DNA of 64,000 bases from Anaerohalosphaeraceae bacterium (GTDB lineage Bacteria; Planctomycetota; Phycisphaerae; Sedimentisphaerales; Anaerohalosphaeraceae), in the NCBI GenBank assembly GCA_035378985.1, contig DAOSUR010000001.1:1-64000 (forward strand), written 5' to 3'. This document shows positions 43,566 to 54,065 of the stretch, one piece after another. Numbering within the stretch: position 1 is the stretch's first letter; every line of letters starts with the position of its first letter. Made by a program: the position numbers and the translations under genes. The notes under the pieces are model-generated. The model was not told where the DNA came from and made no database searches. It saw only the letters and a list, made by a program, of their open reading frames with translations.

Positions 43566-45890
43566 CGAATTGCAGAATATCGCCTCAACTTTTCGCTTCC
43601 CCCCACATCAACGGAACTGACCCTCATTGCTCCTGCAAGCCAGTGGCGATACTTCAAGGGCACCCGAGAGCCCTCCAGTGTTTTTGGAGAATGGAGACAG
43701 CTTTCCTTCAATGATCAGGATTGGCTGCTCGGACAGACAGCTCTCGGCTACGGAGACAGCGACCTCAATACCATCCTGTCGGATATGAAAAACAGCTATT
43801 ACACCGTTTATCTTCGCAAAAAATTTGAAATTCCCGACAAAAATCTAATTCAGTCCTTGAAACTTCGCATCCGTATCGATGACGGCTGCATCATCTGGAT
43901 TAACGGCGTCGAAGTCGCCCGTCTGTACTGCACCGCCGGGGACAAATACTACAACAGTCTGACGGGCACAACGAATCACGAGGCAGACAACGCGAACGCC
44001 TACGAAGAGATTGCCCTGTCAGGACCTTATGACTATCTGATAACCGGCGACAATGTGATGGCTGTCCATGCACTCCAGGCATCAACAACCAGCAGTGATT
44101 TCTCCGTTGATGTCGCTCTTATCGCCCAAACCACAGAGCCGGTGAAAACCGGTCTGGCTTCCGAGTCGAACAAATATGAAATCCAGCCGACCTGGCTGAG
44201 TGATGAAATCACCGACCCGGCCAATCGAACCATCCAGATTCCCGGTTCGGTCGTCCGGACTGGCTGCACCTACCGAGTCCGCTGCCGGATGAAAGACGAC
44301 ACCGGTCGCTGGAGTCACTGGTCCGAGCCGATCGAATTTACAGCCGGAGAACCCATCGGAGCCGACTTGTTAAATTATCTTCGTGTCAGCGAACTGATGT
44401 ATCATCCGGCCCCGGACCCCTTCGGCCGCTACGACAAAGAAGAGTTTGAATTTCTTGAACTGACCAACACCAGTACCGGCAAAACGCTGGATTTAAGCAC
44501 CGTTTCCATCAGCAATGGGATCATCTTCTCCTTTGCCGGTTCTCCCCTCACAACCCTGGCCCCCGGCGAATTTGTTCTGATTGTCCGCAATCAGACAGCC
44601 TTCAGCCTGCGGTACCCCGGCCTGTCTTCAAAAATAGCCGGACAGTATTCCGGAAAACTGAACAATGACGGAGAAACAATCGACATCTCCGACACATGGA
44701 ACGGTGTAATTGTATCCTTCACCTACAACGACGGATTCGGCTGGCCCCAGGCCGCAGACGGCGGCGGTCATTCCCTTGTGCCGGTCGGCTGGTGGACGAT
44801 GGAAGACCAGCAGGCCGGAATCCTTGACTACGGCACCAGCTGGCGCCAGAGTGCTTATATCGGCGGCTCGCCCGGCGCAGCAGACCCAACCCCGGCCGCG
44901 TCAATCGTCCTGAACGAGTTTATGGCCCATACCGATTTCAGCGACCCGCTGTATCCGGGCTATGACAGCAATGACTGGATTGAATTATACAATCCCACTG
45001 CATCCCCTATTGCACTGGACGGAAACTGGTATTTGAGTGATGACATCACCAACCTGAAAAAATGGGCAATTCCATCCATAACCGTTCCGGCATCCGGCTT
45101 TGTCAGTTTTGATGAAATCTCCGGTTTTCACAATCCTCTGACCAGCGGATTCGGCCTCGACAAAGCGGGTGAGACAATCTTCCTCTCCTATCTGCCGGGA
45201 ACTGCAGGCACGGACCGAATCGTGGACTGCATCCGCTTCAAAGGGCAGGAAAACAGCATCTCAATGGGACGGTACCCAAACGGCGGTGCCTACTGGTTCC
45301 GAATGACCGGCACACGAGGGACATCCAACGCTGTTCCCCTGGCAGGCATCGTCATTTCTGAACTGATGTACAATCCGCCGAACACCACGGGGGCGGAAGA
45401 ATACATTGAACTGTTCAACCCAACCGGCTTGAGTGTTTCCCTAACCAGTCCCGACGGCTCCGGCAATTGGCGGCTGGACAATGCCGTATCGTTTACATTC
45501 CCATCCGGCCTGATTATGGCACCCGGGGCCAAAATAGTCATCGTCCCCTTTGACCCGGTGCTCGAATCCGGACGGCTGAATGCCTTCAATGCTTACTACA
45601 ACTGCTCCCTGACCCCCGGCGTAAATGTCTTCGGCCCCTGGAGCGGCAATTTGTCCAATGGAGGCGAACGGCTGGCCCTCGAAAAACCGCAGGCGTCCGA
45701 TATTCCGGGCGATCCGTCGGCAATCTCCTGGGTTGTGATGGACCAGGTCACCTACAGCGATTATACCCCATGGCCGGCGGGTGCCGACGGCTTAGGATAC
45801 TCCCTGACTCGACTGTATCCTTCCAATCCGTCAAAGTCGGGCGACGACCCGACAAACTGGACGGCCGTTTCGCCGACGCCTGGTTTCTAA
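43566..45890 (+). pseudogene. C-terminal half of the LamG/CotH protein, separated by one TAG codon
   Basis: The frame directly after the TAG at 43563-43565 is open for 774 codons in the same phase and reads as protein from its first codon (RIAEYRLNFSLP, ELTLIAPASQWRYFKG). It first completes a beta-sandwich with RIRIDDGCIIWINGVEV and NVMAVHALQASTTSSDF. The 1527-residue neighbour carries the same domain (RVRYDDGFVAFLNGTEV, NILAIHGLNVNTTSSDF). Three lamin-tail domains follow (ISELMY and LNEFMAH starts). The first ATG, at 43785, lies inside the first domain and has no ribosome binding site. It is translated only if the TAG is read through, is a sequencing error, or the gene is intact in sister strains. 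Confidence 0.75.
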
Positions 45891-45896
45891 AAGCGG

Positions 45897-48800
45897 CTAA
45901 TAGCCGGGACTCGGGCTTCCGCCCAGCCAGTTGACAACGTCATCCCCGTACTGGGCGGGATGAATCCGGTGCAGGGAATGTCCGCCGCCGTCCGCGCTGC
46001 TCGGCCAGGGAGAGACATCATCATACGAAATCTCTTCCGCGGGAATCCAGAAACGCTCTAACCCATACTCCTGGTCTCCCGGCCGAGCCAGACGAACCGT
46101 CTCGCCCCCATTATCCAGTTTTGTTCCATTCGCAAACGGCCCGAAAACCTGCACTCCCGAAGGCATCGAACCGTAATAAGCCGCAAAGGCAGTTGGATTT
46201 TCCGCCACAATCAGAATTCCGCCGGCGGGAATTGTCGTGCCGGCCGGAAAGACAAAATCGATTCCTTTATCAAACCGCCACGGAACCGACTCAGTGATAA
46301 AATTGCCGGGGGAAATTTCGGTCGAGACCTCATCCTGCAAAACAACCGGCTGTGAACTGATATTGCGAAGCTCCAGATACTCCCCGCCTGTATTAGCGGC
46401 AGACGGATGGTACTGAATCTCTGAAATCACAACCGGACCGACCAGCGGATACGCATTGGCGGCCCCCGGTGTCGGACTGCTCATCGCCGTAAAAGCCGTG
46501 CCCCCGTCCAGCGCGCTTTTCTGATACCGCCCGAAGGAAACCCCTGTGGCGGAGGCCCCGAAACTCTGTGCCGCCTCATAGCCGCCGATTACGCCGTTTA
46601 GACCGCTTCGCAGATAAACGGTTTCGCCGCCTTCACTCAGGGCAAAAGGAATATGAACCCCGGGAGCAGAGGGACTCCCGAAATGCTGATCTTCATAAAA
46701 GACAACATATCCCCCCGCCGGAATTATAGTCCCGAGCGGAATTTCATATTTCTTAATACTGACCTCGTCTCCGGCAGCATCACTGAGAAACCAGCCGCCG
46801 ATGGCAATCGGCTGCGATGTCGTATTGTACAATTCAATCCAGTCGGCGTTCCCTCCATGAGAGTGCGCCAGCAGCTCATTGAACACTATCGCCCCCGGTT
46901 CAGGCACCAGCCCCGTATCGTCCGTTCCCGGCGAACCTCCGGCAAATGCACTGGCCCGCCATCCGTCCTTTCGGCTCCACGCCCCCAAATCGGACCCAGC
47001 GGGATTGCGGACCGTCAGCGAAAACCCCTGCCCGTCCGTAATCGGATACCAGCCGTCCTTGTAGGCAAACTCCTGAATCACCGCCCCCAGTGCATCCTCC
47101 AGACGAATCGTCTCTCCGGCATTGTCCAGCCGGCCTGTATATTCGCCGGCAATCCGGCTGCTGAACGAAGGATACCGCTGGAGAAAAGCCGCCTGATTGA
47201 CAACGGCGACAATCCGCTCCCCGGGAGCAAGCGTCTGGGCCCCAAAGACAAAATCAACCCCCTTTGTAAATCGAACCAGATTCAGATTGATGGTCTCCAG
47301 ACCGATATTGACCAGTTCGATGAATTCGTGATTCGGGTCCGGCGGATTGTACATCAGTTCCGAAATCCGCAGGTTCTGTTTGACCGGTCCGATGGCATAA
47401 ACCGCTTCACTGAGCACACTCCATTGACCTGTGCCGCTTCGAATCCTTGCCTTGACGGGGACGCTGGCCGTCAGCGGGATTGGACCGGTATAGACTGCCG
47501 CCGTCGGAGAAATGCCCGCCGGAATGGTTGTATAAACGGAAGGTGCTTCCAATTCCGCCGAAATCAGAAAATCAGAACTGGTAGTGTTTACATTCAGGCC
47601 GTGAATGGCCAGAATATTCGTCCCGGCCCGCAGCGCGCTTTTATACGCGGAAATGTCAAAGGAATCCCACGCGGAGGATGCCTCTCGGTTGGCGGCGGCC
47701 GCCGAGTTCCAGCTTAGGGCAGAAGGGGCATTTACCCGCTTGACTTCCGTTCCGTTCAAAAAAGCGACAAAACCGTCATCATAGCGGACGCGCAGCGTCA
47801 GCGTGGTATAATGCGGCAGTGCAGCGCCATCCAGGCTGAACGGAATGCGGATATAACAGGTCGCATTCTTGTTATACATCGCCGCCCCAACATCAATCCC
47901 GATCATGCTCTCATAGCCGGTCTGCTGTTCGTAGCCGACCCCGCCCGTGCCGCCGGTCCAGCCGGCATCGTTGAATGGTTCGCTGCTGCCCCGCCAGGCC
48001 GTCCCGATATCCCCTGTGGGGACCAGCACTTTCTTGGGGGCGCTGTCGGGCACGACAAATCCCTGCGCAACCAGTTGGGTGGAAGCAGGCATGCGAGGGT
48101 CTGTCCCGTCCATCGTATAATACAGAGTGCCCGAAGGGGTGGACTGGGTTATCGTCAGAATCGAACCCGAAGCCGCATACCCGCCGTGCTGATAGACCCC
48201 GTTGATTTGGAAAATCGGATAGCCGAAACTCGTATCGAACAGATTATTATTCGCAAACGACGTCAGCACATACGGTTCACGCCTGGGGATAAAAACATCC
48301 GGCACGTAGCGCACCGGAAAAGCCGTTTTTTCCGGCAACACGGCGGATACCTCACCGAAGACCTCCCACCACTTCGACAGGAGATTGGCCTGAGTCAGAA
48401 CTCCGCCGTTTCGAAAATGACGGTGCACACGATCCGCAAAGGCCAGCCGAAACTCCGGATTGTTCCGCAGGGCCCGGTACAGCTGGGAAATCGGACACCA
48501 GGACAGATTGTTCAGACCCGTCGGAGAAGCCCAGCTGGGAAAATCTTCAAAGGAATTTTTCTGCAGATTCTCCCCGTTGTTTCCAAATATCCACGTTTCC
48601 GCCAGCCCTTCGGCATCCCAGATGCTGAATGCAAATTTTCCGTCCGGAGTCCTTCGCCGATGCACATCCCAGTTGTTGCCGGGCCAGTCAAAATTGCCGA
48701 TGTAATTCTGAAGAATCAGCAGGTCGATGAAGGCGGGAATGTCCAGCCGGCTCGCTACATACTCATAATCCGCCATATTGCTCAGATTGCGGCTGTTGGC

Positions 48801-50480
48801 ATAACTGAGCAGAGCATTCCAGGCGAGATCATCTCCGTCCCTCACACCCGCCTGCGTAATCACATCAAACTCATCCTCCGTGTCATACCACTCCTGATAA
48901 AACTCCTTATCCCCCCGAGCCGTCGGATTGTAATAACCGCGGTAAACCCCATTGATATACAGATTCACAAAAATACCGGTTACCTGGGCATGTCCCATCT
49001 GGCAGAACAGCCGTCGAGCCCACTCATCCTTCATAAACGGTGTGCAGGCGTCATTATGGCCGGCCCGCAGGACGATGCTCTCAAACGAATCAGCCCCAAT
49101 AAACGGAAACAGCGGATAGTCCAGACGTCCCCCTTCATATTCATCCCGAAACCAGAGATTCAGGCTGAACTTGTTGCTGTTCCAATTCGGCCATCCATTC
49201 CAGCATGTCACCCAATCCTCTCCCCGGGTGTAGCGAGGCCTCGTATAATCACTGCCATGAACCCGGATGCCGCAATCCTGCTGAAAGGCCGCTCCGGTCT
49301 CCAAATCCATGTATTCAAATGAGACCGGACGCTCATAATTTCGCCCCCGCTGCAGCGGATTGTTGTAGCTGCCGGCGCCGCTGGACTGCCAGACGCCGCT
49401 GCTGTCATAATAACCGCCGACAATCGCCATCACACCGTCCGGTTCATAAAGCGACTTCTGCGGGTCCCCGACGATGGAAATCATCGGCATCGAACGCACC
49501 GCGGCGGAAGCCCCGAAAATATAGGTTTGAGTATCAATATTGCTCGGTTTCCAGCCGGTTTTTATCGCCGCCGCACGGATACAGGCGGTAGAGGAAATGG
49601 AAATCGGACCTGTGTACCGCACAGCCGCCGCCGTCGGAACTTCGTTTTCAATCGGAGCACTGCCGTTGGTTGTATAATAAATCGTCACCCCGGGGGTATC
49701 ACAGCTTAAGGTCAAACTGAACGGGGCATCATAAAACCCTCGCTTATGGCTGAATTGGGTATCCTCCGCAAGCCCCAGATACCCCCCGTTGTTCACCGCA
49801 CCCGGGGTCGGAACAGCAAAAAATCTCCACCCCGCCCCGCCGTCAGGCCATCGGCCGTATGAAAGATTAGCTTGCTGACTGGAAAAGGACAGCGAATCAA
49901 TCCGCCGGCCGTTCCCATCATACAATCCGATTTCCTCTCCATCCGCGCGAAGACTGAAAGATGCGTGCAGTCCGGGAGTGTCTTTCACATCCCCATCCGC
50001 CCAGACAATCAAATAGCCGTAAGGCGGAATCGTGGTCTCTCCAGGCCTGTCCGTCGGAAATCGCCATGCCGTCGGATTGCCCAAATCATCCGTCAGATAC
50101 ATCCCCGCCGTATCAACGGCTGTATCGCCGGCATTATAAATCTCAATCCAGTCGTCAAACTCCGCCTGGGGGTCCGCTATGCCGCTTTCGCTGGTGTTGG
50201 AGGCCGAAAACTCATTGATAAACAGCAAAGGACGGTTCTCATCCGCCAGCCAGTTGGAAGCCATCAGGAAAAAATCAGACAGCGTGACCCCGGAAAGACT
50301 GTCAATCTCCGCACAATAAATCCCTGAGCAATCCACGTCCTCCAGCCAATGCTCCCCCAAAATCGCCAGGTCAGCCAAGTCTACCCGGCGGTCCTGATTG
50401 AGGTCGCCGATTGGATACGTTGTATCCGCCCGGCTCAGAGAAAAAACCGCCAGCATCAGCCACCACAATTTGATTTTCAC
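45897..50480 (-). CDS. Giant secreted dockerin-like, lamin-tail and CotH-kinase protein
   Basis: The 1527-residue protein has a signal peptide (1-18). It carries a double dockerin-like motif at its N-terminus (about 22-80: GDLNQDRRVDLADLAILGEHW, SLSGVTLSDFFLMASNW), a lamin-tail domain (about 85-230), a chitobiase-type beta-sandwich (about 240-325), a CotH kinase domain (about 335-735: CGIRVHGSDYTR, FVNLYINGVYRGYYNPTARGD, KFAFSIWDAEGLAE), a second chitobiase-like segment (GTLYYTMDGTDPR), a beta-sandwich shared with the convergent gene, and three or more lamin-tail domains. It is a paralogue of the convergent plus-strand protein, ends six bases from it, and uses TAG as its own stop. It is probably displayed on the cell surface. 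Confidence 0.85.
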   Translation of the reverse strand: MKIKLWWLMLAVFSLSRADTTYPIGDLNQDRRVDLADLAILGEHWLEDVDCSGIYCAEIDSLSGVTLSDFFLMASNWLADENRPLLFINEFSASNTSESGIADPQAEFDDWIEIYNAGDTAVDTAGMYLTDDLGNPTAWRFPTDRPGETTIPPYGYLIVWADGDVKDTPGLHASFSLRADGEEIGLYDGNGRRIDSLSFSSQQANLSYGRWPDGGAGWRFFAVPTPGAVNNGGYLGLAEDTQFSHKRGFYDAPFSLTLSCDTPGVTIYYTTNGSAPIENEVPTAAAVRYTGPISISSTACIRAAAIKTGWKPSNIDTQTYIFGASAAVRSMPMISIVGDPQKSLYEPDGVMAIVGGYYDSSGVWQSSGAGSYNNPLQRGRNYERPVSFEYMDLETGAAFQQDCGIRVHGSDYTRPRYTRGEDWVTCWNGWPNWNSNKFSLNLWFRDEYEGGRLDYPLFPFIGADSFESIVLRAGHNDACTPFMKDEWARRLFCQMGHAQVTGIFVNLYINGVYRGYYNPTARGDKEFYQEWYDTEDEFDVITQAGVRDGDDLAWNALLSYANSRNLSNMADYEYVASRLDIPAFIDLLILQNYIGNFDWPGNNWDVHRRRTPDGKFAFSIWDAEGLAETWIFGNNGENLQKNSFEDFPSWASPTGLNNLSWCPISQLYRALRNNPEFRLAFADRVHRHFRNGGVLTQANLLSKWWEVFGEVSAVLPEKTAFPVRYVPDVFIPRREPYVLTSFANNNLFDTSFGYPIFQINGVYQHGGYAASGSILTITQSTPSGTLYYTMDGTDPRMPASTQLVAQGFVVPDSAPKKVLVPTGDIGTAWRGSSEPFNDAGWTGGTGGVGYEQQTGYESMIGIDVGAAMYNKNATCYIRIPFSLDGAALPHYTTLTLRVRYDDGFVAFLNGTEVKRVNAPSALSWNSAAAANREASSAWDSFDISAYKSALRAGTNILAIHGLNVNTTSSDFLISAELEAPSVYTTIPAGISPTAAVYTGPIPLTASVPVKARIRSGTGQWSVLSEAVYAIGPVKQNLRISELMYNPPDPNHEFIELVNIGLETINLNLVRFTKGVDFVFGAQTLAPGERIVAVVNQAAFLQRYPSFSSRIAGEYTGRLDNAGETIRLEDALGAVIQEFAYKDGWYPITDGQGFSLTVRNPAGSDLGAWSRKDGWRASAFAGGSPGTDDTGLVPEPGAIVFNELLAHSHGGNADWIELYNTTSQPIAIGGWFLSDAAGDEVSIKKYEIPLGTIIPAGGYVVFYEDQHFGSPSAPGVHIPFALSEGGETVYLRSGLNGVIGGYEAAQSFGASATGVSFGRYQKSALDGGTAFTAMSSPTPGAANAYPLVGPVVISEIQYHPSAANTGGEYLELRNISSQPVVLQDEVSTEISPGNFITESVPWRFDKGIDFVFPAGTTIPAGGILIVAENPTAFAAYYGSMPSGVQVFGPFANGTKLDNGGETVRLARPGDQEYGLERFWIPAEEISYDDVSPWPSSADGGGHSLHRIHPAQYGDDVVNWLGGSPSPGY

Positions 50481-50509
50481 GCCTCCGCCTTTCTCTCCTT
50501 CTGTTCCGG

Positions 50510-52198
50510 CTACTGTTCAGCACCGCCGGAAGATGCCGTTCGAATTTCCCATTCTCCCTTCGACTTCACCCAAAGCATTCCTGTATCCCGGTACATCTCC
50601 AATAGAGCCGTCGAATAGGTAAACACAGACTCTGCAAAGGCCTGCCGGGCCTGATAATAATCCTTTTGAGCATCCAGCACATCCCGGCTGTTGGCCCTGG
50701 CGGCCTGCATCAGGTCGAGCGTTTTGTCCAGCCGCTCCCGAGCCAGCTGCCAGGCCTCTTTCTGGACCTGATAACGCTCCCGGGCTTTCTGGCAATCCCG
50801 ATAGGCCTTGCGCACTTCCAGCACAATCTGGTCCGTCAGTTTCTGATGATTCCTCTGCTGCTGAGCCAGGGCAATCAGAGCCCGTTTGTAATTATTCTTC
50901 TCCATCTCCCGATCCAGCGGCAGGTCGAGCCGGAGGGTGGCTTCATAGCGGTCGCGAACCCGCTGCAAATCACCCGGCTCGGCCCCAAACGCATAGCGCC
51001 GATTCCCGTCATTGGCGGGACTGTACAGACCGACAAAGGTCAAATCCGCCTTCAGTGCATCCGCCGCTGTTTCCACATGGCGCTGCGCATCGAGGGTGCG
51101 GTCATACGCATTCGCCAAATCCAGACGCTGATTCAGTGCGGCCTCGACCGCCTGTTCCTCCGTAAAAGGCAGCTCTTTCAGCCCTTCCTCCAGAGCCGCC
51201 CATTCGTTTTCATCCGGTTCTACAGCGGTCTCCTGCGGAATATTCAGCATCAGCTTCAGGGCATCCTGATGAGTCTCGTACAGCTGTTTGGCCTGAAGGT
51301 AGCTGTCCCATGCACGAATTTTGTCCTGCCGGGCCTGCTCCAGCTCAAAAGCGGGCAGGCGGCCGGCCTGGACCAAAGGAGCCATCTTGTCATAAATCGA
51401 AAGCATCTGAAGATAATGCTCTCGGCTGTTCTTCATCTGAATCTGATAAAGAAGCAGCCGATAATACTCGGTTACAATGGAAACCAGAAAGGTTTGACGA
51501 AAACGATTGAAGTCCCGAATGGCGTACAGGGTGTTCTGCTCGGCCTGCGTCAGCGCCTCCAGAACGACCTTCCGATTCGCCCCGCGAAGAAGCGGCTGAG
51601 TAATCGCTGTCTGAAAGATTGTCTGCAACCCGCTCCGAAAATCCCCCGATAAAACATCCATATACCCGACTGACAAGCCGGACGTAATCACAGTTCCGCT
51701 TGCCAGCAGTTTGCTGATTCCCCCCTCTCCCGCAGCCCCTGCCCCCTCCCGTCCGCCTTCTCCGTCCCGATCTCCTTCTTTGGCATATCCCCCTGTTGCC
51801 CGCGCAAACGGCGTCCACTCATACAGATGCTGCACATCCCGTAAATCCAGAGCCGTCAGATAAAGCTGCTCCTTGGCCTGCTGATACTCGTGGGTATTGG
51901 TCACCGCAAGTTCCGCCGCCTTGGCCAGTGTGAGCACAGAACCGCCTTCTAATTCTTTCAGATGCTGCTGACGCATCTGCGGCGAAAAGGGCTCAATCTG
52001 ATACTCCTCCGCACGGCCAAAAGATTCATCCCAGCGGTTTTCCAGAAGAGAATAAACTTTGTCATCTGTTTGTCGGCCGGCCTTTTCAGGGTTCACGGCA
52101 CATCCGACAAGTCCTGCTGTCAGAAGGAGGACAAAACAAAAACCTCCGGAGATTAGGAACAAACTTTTTTTCATTTGTTTTCGGAGGCCCTTTTCCAT
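50510..52198 (-). CDS. TolC-family outer-membrane efflux lipoprotein
   Basis: The 562-residue protein has a lipoprotein signal peptide (LLTAGLVGC, Cys at about 33). The outer-membrane efflux protein fold repeats twice, with long coiled-coil helices: VLTLAKAAELAVTNTHEYQQAKEQ near 87, AITQPLLRGANRKVVLEALTQAEQN near 210, and ARANSRDVLDAQKDYYQARQAF near the end. Such trimers form the outer-membrane channel of export pumps. A Gly/Glu-rich insert lies at about 141-160. It follows the HlyD-like gene by 15 bases. An ATG at 52174 (MKKSLFL) gives a more typical signal peptide and may be the true start. Confidence 0.88.
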   Translation of the reverse strand: MEKGLRKQMKKSLFLISGGFCFVLLLTAGLVGCAVNPEKAGRQTDDKVYSLLENRWDESFGRAEEYQIEPFSPQMRQQHLKELEGGSVLTLAKAAELAVTNTHEYQQAKEQLYLTALDLRDVQHLYEWTPFARATGGYAKEGDRDGEGGREGAGAAGEGGISKLLASGTVITSGLSVGYMDVLSGDFRSGLQTIFQTAITQPLLRGANRKVVLEALTQAEQNTLYAIRDFNRFRQTFLVSIVTEYYRLLLYQIQMKNSREHYLQMLSIYDKMAPLVQAGRLPAFELEQARQDKIRAWDSYLQAKQLYETHQDALKLMLNIPQETAVEPDENEWAALEEGLKELPFTEEQAVEAALNQRLDLANAYDRTLDAQRHVETAADALKADLTFVGLYSPANDGNRRYAFGAEPGDLQRVRDRYEATLRLDLPLDREMEKNNYKRALIALAQQQRNHQKLTDQIVLEVRKAYRDCQKARERYQVQKEAWQLARERLDKTLDLMQAARANSRDVLDAQKDYYQARQAFAESVFTYSTALLEMYRDTGMLWVKSKGEWEIRTASSGGAEQ

Positions 52199-52213
52199 GA
52201 AAAAGAACGGCGG

Positions 52214-53377
52214 TTAAATGCCCCGAATCCCCACCAATTCATTCGGAATCAGCTGCATCTCCGGATGCACCGGGATCCGAACAGGCCTTCCCCATTCCGG
52301 AATAGAGGGATTCTTCCACAATCGCTCCGGCATCAGTTCCACCATCGGCCCCATTTCTGCTACTTCGGAACGCAGCACCTTCCGAGGAGAGGACATCTTG
52401 ATGATTTCGACCGGCTGATGCAGCGTGACGGAACCGCTTTGCTCCTGAGGAACCCAGGCCGTCACAAAATCGGCGGATGGAGCCGCCAGCGTAAGAATCG
52501 GCATATCCTTGCTGACGGTCTGGCCGACGGCGCAGCCGATGGAGGCAACAATCCCGTCAAAGGGAGCTTCCAGCACCACATCAAAATCAATCGCCGAAAG
52601 TTCCTCCAGACGTTTTTCCTGAAGCGCAATGGCCTTCTGAAGCGGTTCCAAAGAAAGCATCTGTTCCGAAGAAAACCGTGAAGAAGCGCGGAAGGCCTCC
52701 AGGCGACTTTGGATCGCCTCCAAATCCTGCCTGGCCTCAACCAGCTGCCGTTCATCCTGAGCAATCTGAGCCGCAAGGGCCTCCGCCTGAACCGTGACCT
52801 TCTGCAGTTCATACGGCTCAATGGCTTTTTTCGCCAGCAGGTTTTCCAAAACCTTTTTCTCTGTTTCAAGGTCTTTCAATTGAATCCTGGCCGGCTCAAG
52901 GCGGGATTGAATTTCAAGAATCAACAAGCGGGTTTTCTCTGCATCAAGAGCTACTTGATGCTCCCGATACAGCTGCTCCATTTGCTCTCGAGATTGGTCG
53001 CCGGCCAGCTGACGGAGCATTTGCTCAACCTGAATTTTCCGATATTCCAGCTCCGCCAGAACCGCTGCCTTTTCCGCTTCGACTTGGGCTCGCGTTCGTT
53101 CAATTTCTGCCGGCGGGACCAGCCGCAAAACCGCCAGCGGCTGCCCCTGATGAACCTGCTGATACAAATGTACCGGCATGGAAATCAGCCACCCGGAATC
53201 AGGCGCCGTAAAAACACATGTCTGCGCATCGGCAATTCCAACCGTCGTAAAACGGGAATTTCGATAAACAAAAAGAAAACAAACAGCCCCTACAGCCGCC
53301 AGCCACACCAGAACCGGCAGCATACCGCTCAGGACTCGTCCTGTCCTTTTCTGAAATGACATCCTGTCAGAGTTCAA
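52214..53377 (-). CDS. HlyD-family membrane-fusion (periplasmic adaptor) protein
   Basis: The 387-residue protein has one N-terminal membrane segment (about 17-37), a lipoyl-like half (TAPDSGWLISMPVHLYQQVHQGQPLAVL), a long coiled-coil hairpin (about 90-245), the second lipoyl half (VLEAPFDGIVASIGCAVGQTVSKD) and a beta-barrel. It should bridge an inner-membrane transporter to the TolC-like protein encoded next. The TTG at 53377 with CAGGAG seven bases upstream is preferred to the ATG at 53362. It overlaps the DUF4956 gene by 11 bases. No ABC or RND transporter gene is present, which is odd for this pair. Confidence 0.88.
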   Translation of the reverse strand: MNSDRMSFQKRTGRVLSGMLPVLVWLAAVGAVCFLFVYRNSRFTTVGIADAQTCVFTAPDSGWLISMPVHLYQQVHQGQPLAVLRLVPPAEIERTRAQVEAEKAAVLAELEYRKIQVEQMLRQLAGDQSREQMEQLYREHQVALDAEKTRLLILEIQSRLEPARIQLKDLETEKKVLENLLAKKAIEPYELQKVTVQAEALAAQIAQDERQLVEARQDLEAIQSRLEAFRASSRFSSEQMLSLEPLQKAIALQEKRLEELSAIDFDVVLEAPFDGIVASIGCAVGQTVSKDMPILTLAAPSADFVTAWVPQEQSGSVTLHQPVEIIKMSSPRKVLRSEVAEMGPMVELMPERLWKNPSIPEWGRPVRIPVHPEMQLIPNELVGIRGI

Positions 53378-54065
53378 GGATTTGCTCCTGAATCGCCAGA
53401 CTCAGATTTTCAATTCCTTCTATCTTCCGCAGTTCGGAAAGCATCTGCTGATTCAGGGACGCTTTCCGCAAAGTTATCTGATACGCATAATCCATCCGGG
53501 AACGATCCGGCCCGCGGCTTTGAGAAGACGTCAGGACAATCGTTCGGCAAAATCGCCGAAGCACCTTAAAAAGCGGATGGTCTGCATTCAGCTCCCCCTG
53601 AAAGGTAAACCGAAGCAGCGCATTGCTCGAATGAAACGCTCCGAAATCCGCCCAGTACAGATACAGCAGCACCAGTCCGAGGACTGCCGTGCCGATGACG
53701 GCAATCGCATAGCGGCCCGACCCGCAGGCCATTCCGACCACAAGAGCGCAGAACAAAAAAGCAATGTCCCGCGTGTCCTTAATCATATTTCGAAACCGGA
53801 TAATCGAAAGCGCCCCCATCAGCCCGACCGCCACCACAAAACTGCCCGCAATGGTCGTCATCACAAGAGCAACCACCATCGTAATCACAATCAAAGACTG
53901 CACAAAGGATTTGGAATACGACAGCCCGTGATGAGTAAACGAATAAATCCACGCCAGGACTTGCCCGAGTACAAAGGCCAGCAGAAGAGACAGAACAACC
54001 GTCGCCGCATCCATTCCAGCCGGAGAGGAGTAATCATTCAGCAAATGTTTCAGATTCTCCATCAT
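53367..54065 (-). CDS. DUF4956 membrane protein
   Basis: The 232-residue protein has about four transmembrane segments within residues 18-135 (AATVVLSLLLAFVLGQVLAWI, then SLIVITMVVALVMTTIAGSF) and a conserved GALSIIRFRNMIKDTRDIAFLF block, the DUF4956 signature. A cytoplasmic C-terminal domain of about 90 residues resembles a ferredoxin-like fold. The family has no assigned reaction but often sits beside VTC-domain and CotH-type genes, as here. The ATG at 54065 overlaps the VTC stop (ATGA), so the two are translationally coupled. An in-frame start 24 bases earlier is less likely. Confidence 0.85.
   Translation of the reverse strand: MMENLKHLLNDYSSPAGMDAATVVLSLLLAFVLGQVLAWIYSFTHHGLSYSKSFVQSLIVITMVVALVMTTIAGSFVVAVGLMGALSIIRFRNMIKDTRDIAFLFCALVVGMACGSGRYAIAVIGTAVLGLVLLYLYWADFGAFHSSNALLRFTFQGELNADHPLFKVLRRFCRTIVLTSSQSRGPDRSRMDYAYQITLRKASLNQQMLSELRKIEGIENLSLAIQEQILEL

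Noticed and set aside
43566..45890. Independent gene starting at the ATG at 43785
   Set aside because: The ATG is inside a conserved beta-sandwich domain, lacks a ribosome binding site, and coding sequence is continuous from the TAG.
22807..50480. Cellulosome
   Set aside because: Dockerin-like motifs occur, but no cohesin or scaffoldin domain was seen in the window.
50510..53377. Complete type I secretion system
   Set aside because: HlyD-like and TolC-like genes are present but no ABC transporter is, so only a partial export system can be claimed.
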